A stretch of 64,000 nt of DNA from Desulfuromonadales bacterium (GTDB taxonomy: Bacteria; Desulfobacterota; Desulfuromonadia; Desulfuromonadales; BM103). Shown one piece after another: positions 8,801-16,343 of the stretch (its first letter is position 1; every line of letters begins with the position of its first letter). Where the stretch lies: assembly GCA_027065695.1 (NCBI GenBank), contig JAMONP010000018.1, positions 62,001 through 126,000 on the forward strand, written 5' to 3'. Position numbers and translations under genes: made by a program. The notes under the pieces were generated by a model. The model searched no databases, was not told where the DNA came from, and was given only the letters and a program-made list of their open reading frames with translations.

Positions 8801-10365
8801 TCGATTTTCGTACACAAGTCGCAGGCACAAATGCCTCATACTCAGGAGATAACAGCCCAGGGAACGCCTACGGTGATTGTCTGAATATCTACTGCCACAC
8901 CGATGGCACCTCTCGTTCGACCGGTACTTACTCAAGCAGCGCAGCGATCTCCTGGGGAGGAGCCATCCTCGGATGTGACGGCTGTCACGGCAATCCTCCT
9001 GCTTATACAACAGCGTCACTCAAGGCTAACAGCCACGTAGAACACGCAGCTTACTCGTGTGAAGTCTGCCACCATTACACAACAGATGATGGCACAACCA
9101 TAACCGATCCAGCGACTCACATAGACCAGGAGTACAGCTTATCTCCTGTTTCTGGTAAATATTTTGATTATGCTTTCCTCCCCTCCGGTGGAACCTGTTC
9201 CTCGGTTGCCTGCCACGGCAACACCAATGCGACCTGGGGCGACTCAGCATCATACAACTGCGTTGACCTCGACGCCGATGGCATTTGTGCAGACGATAAC
9301 TGTCCCACCATGGTCAATCCAAGCCAAGTAGACACGGATGGCGATGGCATTGGTGATATCTGCGATGCCTGGGCCACTATTGATACGGGCGGCAACACTC
9401 AACGCGCTCTGAAAGCAGATGGCTCATGGTGGGCCTGGGGCTGGAACAATGTCGCCCAGTTTGGGGACGGAACCTACATCTCCAACGACTTTCCTAATCA
9501 GACCGTTCCCGGCAACGACTGGACAATCCTTGTCGGAGGAGATCAACACACTATTGCCCGGAAAGACAACGGCACACTCTGGGCGTCAGGCAGCAATAGC
9601 TACGGGCAGTTAGGTATTGGCCCAAGTGGCATTGCCAAAACCCCTATCCAAATGGGGACAGACACAGACTGGTTGATTGTTGACTCCGGTAGTGAGAGAA
9701 ACCACGCGATCAAAACCAATGGTTCTCTCTGGTCATGGGGACGCAATGACAACGGCGAACTGGGAGATGGAACAACGACTCAAAAATACACACCGGTGCA
9801 GGTCGGAACCGACACTGACTGGCAATCTGTTTCGGCAGGGGGCTATCACACTGTTGCAATCAAAACAAACGGGTCTATGTGGGCCTGGGGACAGAACGTT
9901 TACGGTAAACTGGGTGACGGGACAACCACGCAAAGGAACGCCCCGGTGCAGACTGGAACCGACTCCGATTGGCAGGTTGTCGCCGCAGGGGACCATCACA
10001 CCATTGCTATCAAAATCAACGGCACACTCTGGGCTTGGGGCAACAACTCATATGGACAACTGGGCAACGGAACGACCACATCAAGCGGCGTTCCGACACA
10101 GATCGGCTCACAAACCAATTGGGACTCTATTTATACTGGCGGCAATCACAACATTGCCATCAAAACCGACGGCACACTCTGGGCTTGGGGCAACAACTCA
10201 TATGGGCAACTTGGAGACGGTACAGCAACAAGAAGACTCGCTCCCGTGCAGATTGGCACGGACACAGACTGGAAAACTGCTGCGGGCAATGATTACGATA
10301 GTTTTGTCATAAAAACAAATGGGGAGCTCTGGCAATTAGATACTATTCCTGTGCAGATTGATTGA
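5857..10365 (+). CDS. Exported multiheme cytochrome c with TSP3 segment and C-terminal RCC1-like propeller
   Basis: A 1502-residue secreted protein, probably an extracellular or outer-surface electron carrier. Residues 1-24 form a signal peptide ending in AWA-type VWA. Residues 34-1120 contain 23 CXXCH motifs (first CKECH at 34) and six CX4CH motifs (CDNVYCH, CSATYCH, CSSSYCH, CSNVYCH, CLNIYCH, CSSVACH). From about residue 425, six modules of roughly 130 residues repeat: a KHVNG-like start, the CX4CH, a PxWG spacer, then CX2CH. This matches the Geobacter CxxxxCH/CxxCH domain family. Residues 1135-1171 are a thrombospondin type 3 calcium-binding segment (DTDGDGIGDICD). Residues 1172-1502 carry seven RCC1-type repeats (LWAWGNNSYGQLGDGT). 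AAGGGGGA lies 8 bases before the ATG. The fusion order is unusual; substrate and partner are unknown. It is monocistronic as far as visible. Confidence 0.95.
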   Translation: MFRQWSRFSLLIFSALIIFSQVWAAEPGVHFFDCKECHLSGRTINQLGGDNVCLKCHHLTSGDTTLNDGAPVILDGHTNARFVSGDASNAFGHGSGEPGAEQTSHTWSAPSDTLAAAGAQAPTQTEHPEFYSRYGTSTGRITCSRCHNPHGAATSNPKLLVKGNNSSDVMCRACHQSWVINDHGWLTHPIIDNYSASVAANPGKYFANLNNKDNASINLVNGGVSCTSCHGVHFVDSDAATADGAGQSLSVSDGKLLRSDGPGQPDKSSLCQTCHTYGEHGDNIGEKVGCLICHSGHSYDPDFPNYYVLRKSAETTTYNAVTALDYSSPSVLDESLKYTFWNDQTDGTANGYCEKCHGDAVTIGTGAGDYHTAAAICTDCHSHNGTNGSSFSADCNACHTYPPVWQSHGIHLDRGRLSNTPSCDTCHKTSVHLNELSEIRFDPDDLRVDSGTYSGTESSRYTLANGYNAAVPAYGQCDNVYCHSNVQGQTDPTQAPDYQTPSWGGAVVGACKACHNGGVHSGFTPAMATGSHTAHLAYVFGNTDTIMSCQACHYLGESATCEPCHMNNVDYGDSTYNRMDKHVDGSINVDFNPTAAGTSAAYSGDTIPQTAYGSCSATYCHSLGELSVTTGQLPAAYGGNMFRVPEWGGSSMGCNGCHGLSTANGMPDYISGPAGTEDANSHVPHAGDSQIGCQLCHFGTTEDGTTISYDGLYMKHANGVNTDVEFEAVLNPAATYNAAIGLKDCSSSYCHGNYQGSGKNATPQWGDAASGQCGSCHGASSSDIPNSGSHEGHVSPTGFVLACTTCHSGIISGTDPYTITDFGKHVNGSVDWTFDATDVRLQTGTPLYNIATGTVPPSDGIDPRAYGTCSNVYCHSTAQGIANPTAPPTYTTPAWGDTASGQCGTCHDLGSHVGGSGVVISSGSHPNHLLTEYSFSGSVSNCQVCHYDPEISSYGCNFCHLGGYPSPTSRLAAKHVNGYIDVDFRTQVAGTNASYSGDNSPGNAYGDCLNIYCHTDGTSRSTGTYSSSAAISWGGAILGCDGCHGNPPAYTTASLKANSHVEHAAYSCEVCHHYTTDDGTTITDPATHIDQEYSLSPVSGKYFDYAFLPSGGTCSSVACHGNTNATWGDSASYNCVDLDADGICADDNCPTMVNPSQVDTDGDGIGDICDAWATIDTGGNTQRALKADGSWWAWGWNNVAQFGDGTYISNDFPNQTVPGNDWTILVGGDQHTIARKDNGTLWASGSNSYGQLGIGPSGIAKTPIQMGTDTDWLIVDSGSERNHAIKTNGSLWSWGRNDNGELGDGTTTQKYTPVQVGTDTDWQSVSAGGYHTVAIKTNGSMWAWGQNVYGKLGDGTTTQRNAPVQTGTDSDWQVVAAGDHHTIAIKINGTLWAWGNNSYGQLGNGTTTSSGVPTQIGSQTNWDSIYTGGNHNIAIKTDGTLWAWGNNSYGQLGDGTATRRLAPVQIGTDTDWKTAAGNDYDSFVIKTNGELWQLDTIPVQID
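10021..10210 (+). repeat. Near-identical 40-base segments in two adjacent RCC1 blades
   Basis: The segments at 10021-10060 and 10171-10210, exactly 150 bases apart, differ at one base (GGCACACTCTGGGCTTGG... onward). The other blades are much more diverged, pointing to recent duplication or conversion between blades five and six. Confidence 0.8.
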
Positions 10366-10378
10366 TTTTTCTGTTGTC

Positions 10379-10410
10379 GTTTATCTACCAGGTGTCTGTA
10401 TTCTGTATTA
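10379..10410 (+). repeat. Dispersed intergenic repeat, copy 2
   Basis: Second copy of the block at 4575-4607 (TTTATCTACC then AGGTGTCTGTATTCTGTATT). It lies 14 bases after the cytochrome stop, in the gap leading to thrC. Confidence 0.75.
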
Positions 10411-10593
10411 TTTATTTGTAACGCCCCTGAAACAGAGGCCCTCTTCATTTACGCTTGGCATTGATATGGGTTGAGTAGTAACCGTTGATGTAATGCCTTT
10501 GCCCTTAACCTTTATGCCTATTCCCACTTCCTTGAAGGGGAAACACCTGCTAAAATATTGGTCCACTAAAAAAGAACAGAAGGAAGTGACAAG

Positions 10594-11982
10594 ATGAAAT
10601 ACCAAAGCACCAGAGGTCAGGTCAAAAATATCCCCTTTAAACAAGCTGTAATGATGGGTCTGGCTGAGGATGGCGGCCTGTTGTTACCGGAAACCATCCC
10701 TCACCTTACCCCCGGCGATCTCGACGCACTGGCCAAACTGGCCTATCCGGAGCTCGCCTTCCAGGTCATGAGCTATTTTATCGAAGACATTCCGTCCGCT
10801 GACCTGAAGACTATGATCGACCGGGCCTATTCCAGCTTCAAACATCCGGATATCACCCCGGTGGTTCATCAGGATGGCCTATACATCCTGGAACTCTTCC
10901 ATGGCCCCACCCTCGCCTTCAAGGATGTTGCTTTGCAGTTCCTGGGCAACCTCTTCGAATACCTGCTGGCGGAATCGGGTGAGCACATGAATATTCTCGG
11001 TGCCACCTCAGGGGACACCGGCAGTGCAGCCATTTACGGCGTGCGCGGCAAAAAGAACATCAATATTTTCATCCTGCATCCGCACAAGAAGGTCTCACCG
11101 GTGCAGGAGCTGCAGATGACAACGGTCACCGACGCCAACGTTTTTAACCTTGCCATTGAAGGCACCTTCGACGACGGTCAACAGATTGTCAAAGAGACTT
11201 TCGGCGACCTTGAATTCAAAAAGCAATACGCTCTCGGTGCCGTCAATTCGATTAACTGGGCACGCATCCTTGCCCAGGTTGTCTATTACTTTTATGCCTG
11301 GGGTCAAGTGCGCAAACAGACCGGAGCCAAGAAGGTCTATTTCTCGGTACCGACCGGTAACTTTGGAGATATTTTTGCCGGTTATATCGCTAAAAGAATG
11401 GGCCTGCCAATAGAGAAACTGGTGCTTGCCACCAACGCCAATAACATTCTTGCGCGTTTTGTTAACGCCGGTGACTATTCGAGCAGTGAAGTTCACCCCA
11501 CCTTCTCGCCTTCAATGGATATTCAGAATGCAAGCAATCTGGAGCGTTATCTCTATTACCTGTTCAATGAGGATTCCAAGCAGCTGACTTCTGCCATGCA
11601 GCAGTTTGCCAAAACCGGCAAGCTTTCATTTACAGCTAAACAAATAGCTGAAATCCATGAGACTTTCCTGTCGACTTCCGTAGATAATGATCAGACACTG
11701 GCAACTATTCGTGATTTCCATAATGCCACCGGCTATGTCCTTGATCCACACACGGCCACCGGCATCAAGGTCGGCAAAGATCTCTCCGCTGGCGATTATC
11801 CGGTTATATGCCTGGCGACGGCCCATCCAGCTAAATTCCCCGATGCTGTTAACCAGGCAATCGGTAGAGACCCGCAGCGCCCAGCCTGCCTTGACGGCCT
11901 GGAAGATCGCGAACGCCGTTGCGAGATTATTCATGCCTCAACCGACACCGTCAAAAGATACCTGGCAAAACATGCTCTGTAG
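10594..11982 (+). CDS. thrC: Threonine synthase
   Basis: PLP enzyme that converts O-phosphohomoserine to threonine. It has 462 residues, typical of the longer ThrC class. The N-terminal YQSTRG motif, the PLP Lys110 in HGPTLAFKDVALQ, the phosphate-binding GATSGDTGSAA and the VPTGNFGDIFAGY segment are all visible. The start ATG follows GAAGGAAG with 7 bases spacing. It stands alone between the cytochrome and a strong terminator; homoserine kinase and dehydrogenase genes are not in the window. The 228-base upstream gap holds a dispersed repeat and no recognised riboswitch. Confidence 0.97.
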   Translation: MKYQSTRGQVKNIPFKQAVMMGLAEDGGLLLPETIPHLTPGDLDALAKLAYPELAFQVMSYFIEDIPSADLKTMIDRAYSSFKHPDITPVVHQDGLYILELFHGPTLAFKDVALQFLGNLFEYLLAESGEHMNILGATSGDTGSAAIYGVRGKKNINIFILHPHKKVSPVQELQMTTVTDANVFNLAIEGTFDDGQQIVKETFGDLEFKKQYALGAVNSINWARILAQVVYYFYAWGQVRKQTGAKKVYFSVPTGNFGDIFAGYIAKRMGLPIEKLVLATNANNILARFVNAGDYSSSEVHPTFSPSMDIQNASNLERYLYYLFNEDSKQLTSAMQQFAKTGKLSFTAKQIAEIHETFLSTSVDNDQTLATIRDFHNATGYVLDPHTATGIKVGKDLSAGDYPVICLATAHPAKFPDAVNQAIGRDPQRPACLDGLEDRERRCEIIHASTDTVKRYLAKHAL

Positions 11983-12030
11983 GGCGAAGCAAGAGCCTTC
12001 AATCTCAATTAGAGCTAAGAGAAGCATAAA

Positions 12031-12067
12031 AAAGCCCCCGGCCAACAAACCGGGGGCTTTCTCGTTT
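12031..12067 (+). terminator. Rho-independent terminator of thrC
   Basis: AAAGCCCCCGG (12031-12041) pairs with CCGGGGGCTTT (12050-12060) around an 8-base loop, followed by CTCGTTT. The A run on the left side could make it work on the other strand too, but glnA ends 167 bases away. Confidence 0.9.
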
Positions 12068-12100
12068 AACCTTTGTAACTATCCATCATTATCAAAGATT

Positions 12101-12175
12101 GTCATTCCCGAGGGTGTAATCGGGAATCCAGATTTTAGAACCGTGGATCCCCGATAGAATCATTCGAGGATGACA
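12101..12175. repeat. Palindromic dispersed repeat of the GTCATTCCCG...GGATGAC type
   Basis: The left half begins GTCATTCCCGAGG and continues to GGGAATCCAG. The right half, TGGATCCCCG to GGATGAC, is its imperfect reverse complement. Elements with exactly these ends are common intergenic repeats in many proteobacteria. It lies between the convergent thrC and glnA genes. Confidence 0.7.
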
Positions 12176-12226
12176 GAAGTTTTTGTAAAACATAGATTTA
12201 GCTGAACAGTTACTAACCTTTTTGTC

Positions 12227-13636
12227 TTAACAATCAAAATAAAGAGCAAACTCTTCAGGACATGGGCGCATGCGCACTGCATCAACTTCAGCTTCGCGCT
12301 TGTAGGAAACCCACATTTCAATAACGTCTTTGGTGAAGACATCGCCCTTGAGCAGAAAGTCGTGATCATCCTCCAGACAATCGAGGGCTTCGCTGAGAGA
12401 ACCGGCGACACTCGGAATATCTTTTAACTCTTCAGGGGAGAGACCGTAGATATCCTTGTCAAGCGGATCGCCCGGGTCAATCTTGTTCTCAATGCCGTCG
12501 AGACCAGCCATCATCAGTGCAGCAAACGCCAGGTAGCCGTTGCAGCTCGGATCGGGTGTACGGTACTCGACACGTTTCGATTTAGGATTGTCAGTCACCG
12601 GGATACGCAGGGATGCGGAGCGATTACGGTTGGAGTAAGCTAGGTTAACCGGAGCTTCGTAACCAGCCACCAGGCGTTTGTAAGAGTTGGTACTCGGGTT
12701 GGTGAAGGCGCAGAGAGCTTTGGCGTGCTTCATGATGCCGCCAATGTAGTACATAGCCATTTTGGAGAGACCACCGTAGCCGTCACCGGCAAACAGGTTC
12801 TCACCATCTTTCCAGAGTGATTGATGGCAGTGCATACCGGAACCGTTATCACCAAAGATTGGCTTTGGCATAAAGGTGACGGTCTTGCCGTTCTGAATGG
12901 CGACGTTCTTGACGATATATTTGAACCACTGCAGGGTATCACCCATGCTGAGCAGCGAATCAAAGCGCATGTCAATCTCGGCCTGGCCGCCAGTGGCGAC
13001 TTCGTGGTGCACGGCCTCAATGGTCATGCCAACACTCTGTAGTACTTCAACCATTTCGTTACGCAGGTCAACCATAGAATCAGTCGGCGCGCAAGGAAAG
13101 TAGCCTTCCTTGTGGCTCGGTTTGTAAGCGAGGTTGGGGAACTCTTCACGACCGGTATTCCAGGTCCCTTCGACCGAATCAACCGAGTAGAAAGACTCAT
13201 TGGCACTAGAAGCATAACGAACATCGTCAAAGATGAAGAATTCCGGCTCGGGACCGAAGTAGGCTGTATCAGCAATACCGGTTGACTTCAGGTACGCTTC
13301 CGCTTTCTGGGCGATATAGCGCGGGTCGCGGGTGTAGCCTTCCTTGGTGATCGGATCAATGATGTTACAAATCAGGCTGAGGGTAGAAACCTTGACAAAA
13401 GGATCTATCTTGGCTGTACCAGGATCTGGCATGATCAACATATCCGAGTTATGAATCGGCTGCCAGCCACGGATCGAAGAACCATCGAAACCGATGCCCT
13501 CTTCAAATATGTCTTCGCTGAATTCACCGATAGGTGTGGAAAAATGCTGCCAGATACCGACAAAATCGAGGAACTTGTAATCGACCATCTTGCAATTGTT
13601 ATCCTGGGCAAACTTGACTACTTTTTGTGGGGTCAT
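12227..13636 (-). CDS. glnA: Glutamine synthetase, type I
   Basis: ATP-dependent synthesis of glutamine from glutamate and ammonia; a dodecameric cytosolic enzyme. It has 469 residues from the ATG at 13636. An in-frame GTG three codons upstream (13645) sits only 3 bases after AGGAG, and GlnA relatives start with MTPQxVV, so the ATG is favoured. Motifs include [10 protein letters not shown], the glutamate-binding [10 protein letters not shown], the ATP-site [12 protein letters not shown], and the loop NRSASLRIP. Tyr400 (Tyr397 from the preferred start) in [11 protein letters not shown] matches the adenylylation site of GSI-beta enzymes. It lies 71 bases downstream of glnB and probably shares its sigma-54 promoter. 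Confidence 0.96.
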   Translation of the reverse strand: MTPQKVVKFAQDNNCKMVDYKFLDFVGIWQHFSTPIGEFSEDIFEEGIGFDGSSIRGWQPIHNSDMLIMPDPGTAKIDPFVKVSTLSLICNIIDPITKEGYTRDPRYIAQKAEAYLKSTGIADTAYFGPEPEFFIFDDVRYASSANESFYSVDSVEGTWNTGREEFPNLAYKPSHKEGYFPCAPTDSMVDLRNEMVEVLQSVGMTIEAVHHEVATGGQAEIDMRFDSLLSMGDTLQWFKYIVKNVAIQNGKTVTFMPKPIFGDNGSGMHCHQSLWKDGENLFAGDGYGGLSKMAMYYIGGIMKHAKALCAFTNPSTNSYKRLVAGYEAPVNLAYSNRNRSASLRIPVTDNPKSKRVEYRTPDPSCNGYLAFAALMMAGLDGIENKIDPGDPLDKDIYGLSPEELKDIPSVAGSLSEALDCLEDDHDFLLKGDVFTKDVIEMWVSYKREAEVDAVRMRPCPEEFALYFDC

Positions 13637-13707
13637 CGTTTTCACTTTCTCCTTTAGGAAATGTCTTTGCTGTTATCGTCAGTTAAATAGAACGACCTGC
13701 TATCTAA

Positions 13708-14067
<360 letters not shown>

Positions 14068-14134
14068 TTAATGTCAGATGTCATATTTAACAGGGTAGTG
14101 CCAAGACACAACTATTGCGCAAATTTCATGTAAA

Positions 14135-14151
14135 TGCAAATTGCTTGCCTA
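14135..14151 (-). promoter_or_regulatory. Candidate sigma-54 promoter for glnB-glnA
   Basis: Read on the minus strand the sequence is TAGGCAAGCAATTTGCA. The GG and GC pairs are spaced exactly as in TGGCAC-N5-TTGCW, and the -12 element is perfect; the -24 element has two mismatches. It would give a leader of about 80 bases before glnB. Confidence 0.55.
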
Positions 14152-14309
14152 AATAAAAACTCACCGACAAACAAATATAACACACGGATTTTAAAAGCTT
14201 TACAGCCAAAAAACCAAAGAGATTGATATGAATAAAAGTACGGCGTTTAAAAGTTATGCAAACAAATCAAGCAACTGTAGCTATAATTGCCTATATTGTG
14301 AGCAGGCAT

Positions 14310-14840
14310 CTACCCTCTATCGAAAAATGGATTCTTGCCCTTGGCCGCAAGTGGAATGCCGTAAGCTATCTTGATATCGTCGCCCAGCATACCGAGTTCA
14401 ACGGCCGCTTTTCCGGCAGTATACATAATCCGATTGTCGACACGAAAATCTGCGGCCATGGCAACCGCAGAACCAAGAGCTATGCCAAGATCACCACTAT
14501 TAAATGAACATGTTCCACCAGCATCAAGCATAGCATCACAATCGATGAAACCACAGTAACCACAAGCAGGGAGTCGCAAAGGCAGCTTACGGGTACCAAT
14601 CAGGACGACAACCGGAGCATGCTCCAGGTTACCGGCGTCACGCTGAAAAAACGCAACTTCGTCACGCTGACCGATCTCCTCCATCTTCTTCCGGAGTTGC
14701 TGCTTGTCATCATCAGTAATAATCGCCGTAACCAGGAGATCTTGCCCCTTGCCTTTCGGAGCCGTACGTGCGGCAACACAGATATGTTCTGCGGCACGGA
14801 TAAGACCGGATATTTCAGCCTTTTCATTCAATACAAGCAT
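14310..14840 (-). CDS. DUF2148 ferredoxin-domain protein
   Basis: A 176-residue cytoplasmic protein of the uncharacterised DUF2148 family. The ATG at 14840 has AGGAGG 6 bases upstream; an open extension to 14888 has no such site. The N-terminus (AEHICVAARTAPKGKG) and the Cys cluster CGYCGFIDCDAM are typical of the family and suggest metal or Fe-S binding, with a further Cys in GGTCSFNSGDLG. The C-terminal half has AADFRVDNRIMYTAGKAA, also family-typical. It is a single gene divergent from the SH3b gene and faces the glnB promoter. No reaction is known for the family. Confidence 0.85.
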   Translation of the reverse strand: MLVLNEKAEISGLIRAAEHICVAARTAPKGKGQDLLVTAIITDDDKQQLRKKMEEIGQRDEVAFFQRDAGNLEHAPVVVLIGTRKLPLRLPACGYCGFIDCDAMLDAGGTCSFNSGDLGIALGSAVAMAADFRVDNRIMYTAGKAAVELGMLGDDIKIAYGIPLAAKGKNPFFDRG

Positions 14841-15017
14841 CTCAAACCTCCTGTTTGTCGATGAGATAAAATAGACGATTATGCTCATTAACTCAAGGAT
14901 TGATTGATACCTGTGCGGTCATAATAAATTGATTTTTTAATTGAAATTATTATGTTATCGGTTATTTTAGCATGGATATTTATAAAAGATATTCAATCAA
15001 AAAACAAGGAGAGGGCT

Positions 15018-15482
15018 ATGAAGAGACATTCCATCTTGAGACTTTCAATCATATTGGCATACTTTGTGACATTGTCAGTCGGCTATGCGGCAATCAGTTA
15101 TGCAGAAAACATGTCCGTTGGTTTTTCAGGCACAGAGATGCGTTCCGCACCAAATGCGATGGCTTCCGAAGTTATTGCCAAGCTAAATCCCTACGACCCG
15201 TTGACAATCATCGAGAAAGGTTCTGACTATTATAGGGTCAAGGATTATCGCGGCCGCAGCGGATGGGTACATCGGGCCCTGCTGAGCAACTCCCCAAGTG
15301 TCGTGGTCACCGGTAACAACGCCAATGTTCGCCAGGGGCCAGGCACCAATCATGCTGTGGTCTTCCAACTCTCAAAAGGGATGGCTGTAAAACTTTTAGA
15401 AAAACAGGGGAAATGGGTTAAGGTGCAGACCGCTGATGGCAAACAAGGCTGGATTGCTGCATTTCTGGTTTGGGGAGAATAG
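15018..15482 (+). CDS. Exported bacterial SH3 (SH3b) domain protein
   Basis: A 154-residue exported protein. The ATG at 15018 has AAGGAGAG directly upstream and begins a signal peptide (residues 1-30, cleavage likely after SYA). Two SH3b domains follow, about residues 34-85 (MRSAPNAMASEVIAKL ... SGWVHRALL) and 93-152 (ANVRQGPGTNHAVVFQL ... QGWIAAFLVW). SH3b domains usually bind peptidoglycan or other cell-wall material; no catalytic domain is present. An inverted repeat just after the stop probably terminates transcription from both sides. Confidence 0.88.
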   Translation: MKRHSILRLSIILAYFVTLSVGYAAISYAENMSVGFSGTEMRSAPNAMASEVIAKLNPYDPLTIIEKGSDYYRVKDYRGRSGWVHRALLSNSPSVVVTGNNANVRQGPGTNHAVVFQLSKGMAVKLLEKQGKWVKVQTADGKQGWIAAFLVWGE

Positions 15483-15490
15483 TATTCTAA

Positions 15491-15528
15491 TGGGACGCGC
15501 AAGTTTTGCTTTTGACTTTCGCGTCCCG
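15491..15528. terminator. GGGACGCG...CGCGTCCC inverted repeat between convergent genes
   Basis: GGGACGCG (15492-15499) pairs with CGCGTCCC (15520-15527). The inner part GCTTTTGACTTTCGCG matches, in reverse complement, the GGGACGCGATAGTCAAAAGC at 43054-43073, so this is both a terminator-like hairpin and a member of the GGGACGC repeat family. Confidence 0.6.
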
Positions 15529-15530
15529 AG

Positions 15531-16295
15531 CTACAGTCTATCTTGAAATTTCTTATATATATCTGTAAGCCGTGAATCCAAGCGGGCAAGAGCCTCATCC
15601 GCGATTTCAACTGGCACCCCACCATAATAAGCCTCCGCTATACTCCCGGCAATACAAGCCTGGGTATCACTATCCCCCCCTAGCGAGACTGCGTTACGGA
15701 TAGCATCTTCAAAATCTGTTGATTCCAGAAATGCCAATATCGCATAGGGAACAGATCCCTGGCATGACACATCAAAGCTGTAACCAGGACGGATTTCATC
15801 TATTGACCCGGAAAGGTCATAGGCAAACGTATCCTGGATAAAATTACGGATCTGCTTTTTGTCAGCACCCTTTCGGGCAATAAACACCGCACCGGCTACA
15901 GACTGGGCACCACGAAGACCTTCCGGATGATTATGGGTCATCTCGGCACTGCGTCGCGCTGCCTCAAGAACTTCATCCTGACTATCATAATACCAGGCGA
16001 TGGGACTGACACGCATGGCAGACCCATTGCCATAACTGCCATATGGCATTGGTTGCGGTGATCGAGCCCAACGTCGGAAGCGGCCACCATAGCCAGCATG
16101 GGGATAGTAGATGAAATATTCGCGGAGCTTTTCCTGATAAGGAATTTTATGCAGAAGGCTGTCTGCCAAGGCGACAGTGTGAACTGTGTCGTCAGTGAAA
16201 ATACTTTGACGATTGAATAATTCGAAATCCTTACTCTTGATCCCGGCATGCTCAAATCGCGAACCGATGATGTCTCCTGCAATCGCACCAAGCAT
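15531..16295 (-). CDS. ADP-ribosylglycohydrolase family protein
   Basis: A 254-residue hydrolase of the ADP-ribosylglycohydrolase (ARH/DraG) fold, which removes ADP-ribose from proteins or small molecules. The N-terminal LGAIAGDIIGSRFE, the metal-binding FTDDT (about residues 33-37) and the C-terminal GGDSDTQACIAGS are intact, so the dinuclear magnesium site appears complete. It resembles the broad housekeeping-like ARH group rather than nitrogenase-specific DraG, and no draT or nif gene is near. It ends 3 bases from a hairpin shared with the SH3b gene and lies 48 bases downstream of the aminopeptidase gene. The target is unknown. Confidence 0.88.
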   Translation of the reverse strand: MLGAIAGDIIGSRFEHAGIKSKDFELFNRQSIFTDDTVHTVALADSLLHKIPYQEKLREYFIYYPHAGYGGRFRRWARSPQPMPYGSYGNGSAMRVSPIAWYYDSQDEVLEAARRSAEMTHNHPEGLRGAQSVAGAVFIARKGADKKQIRNFIQDTFAYDLSGSIDEIRPGYSFDVSCQGSVPYAILAFLESTDFEDAIRNAVSLGGDSDTQACIAGSIAEAYYGGVPVEIADEALARLDSRLTDIYKKFQDRL

Positions 16296-16343
16296 CTTTT
16301 CTCCCTAATTAGGGCTTGCTATCAATGTACACAATGTGAGCCA

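Noticed and set aside
9677-10312. 211-codon frame in another phase of the RCC1 region
   Set aside because: It is a product of the repeated RCC1 DNA read out of frame; the cytochrome frame carries the recognisable repeats.
14098-14104. TTGGCAC on the minus strand, a second possible sigma-54 -24 element ahead of glnB
   Set aside because: The sequence 5 bases on is TGTTA, which lacks the GC of the -12 element; the site at 14135-14151 fits better.
15531-16295. Nitrogenase-specific DraG, suggested by nearby glnB
   Set aside because: The sequence is of the general ADP-ribosylglycohydrolase group, and no draT or nif gene is present.
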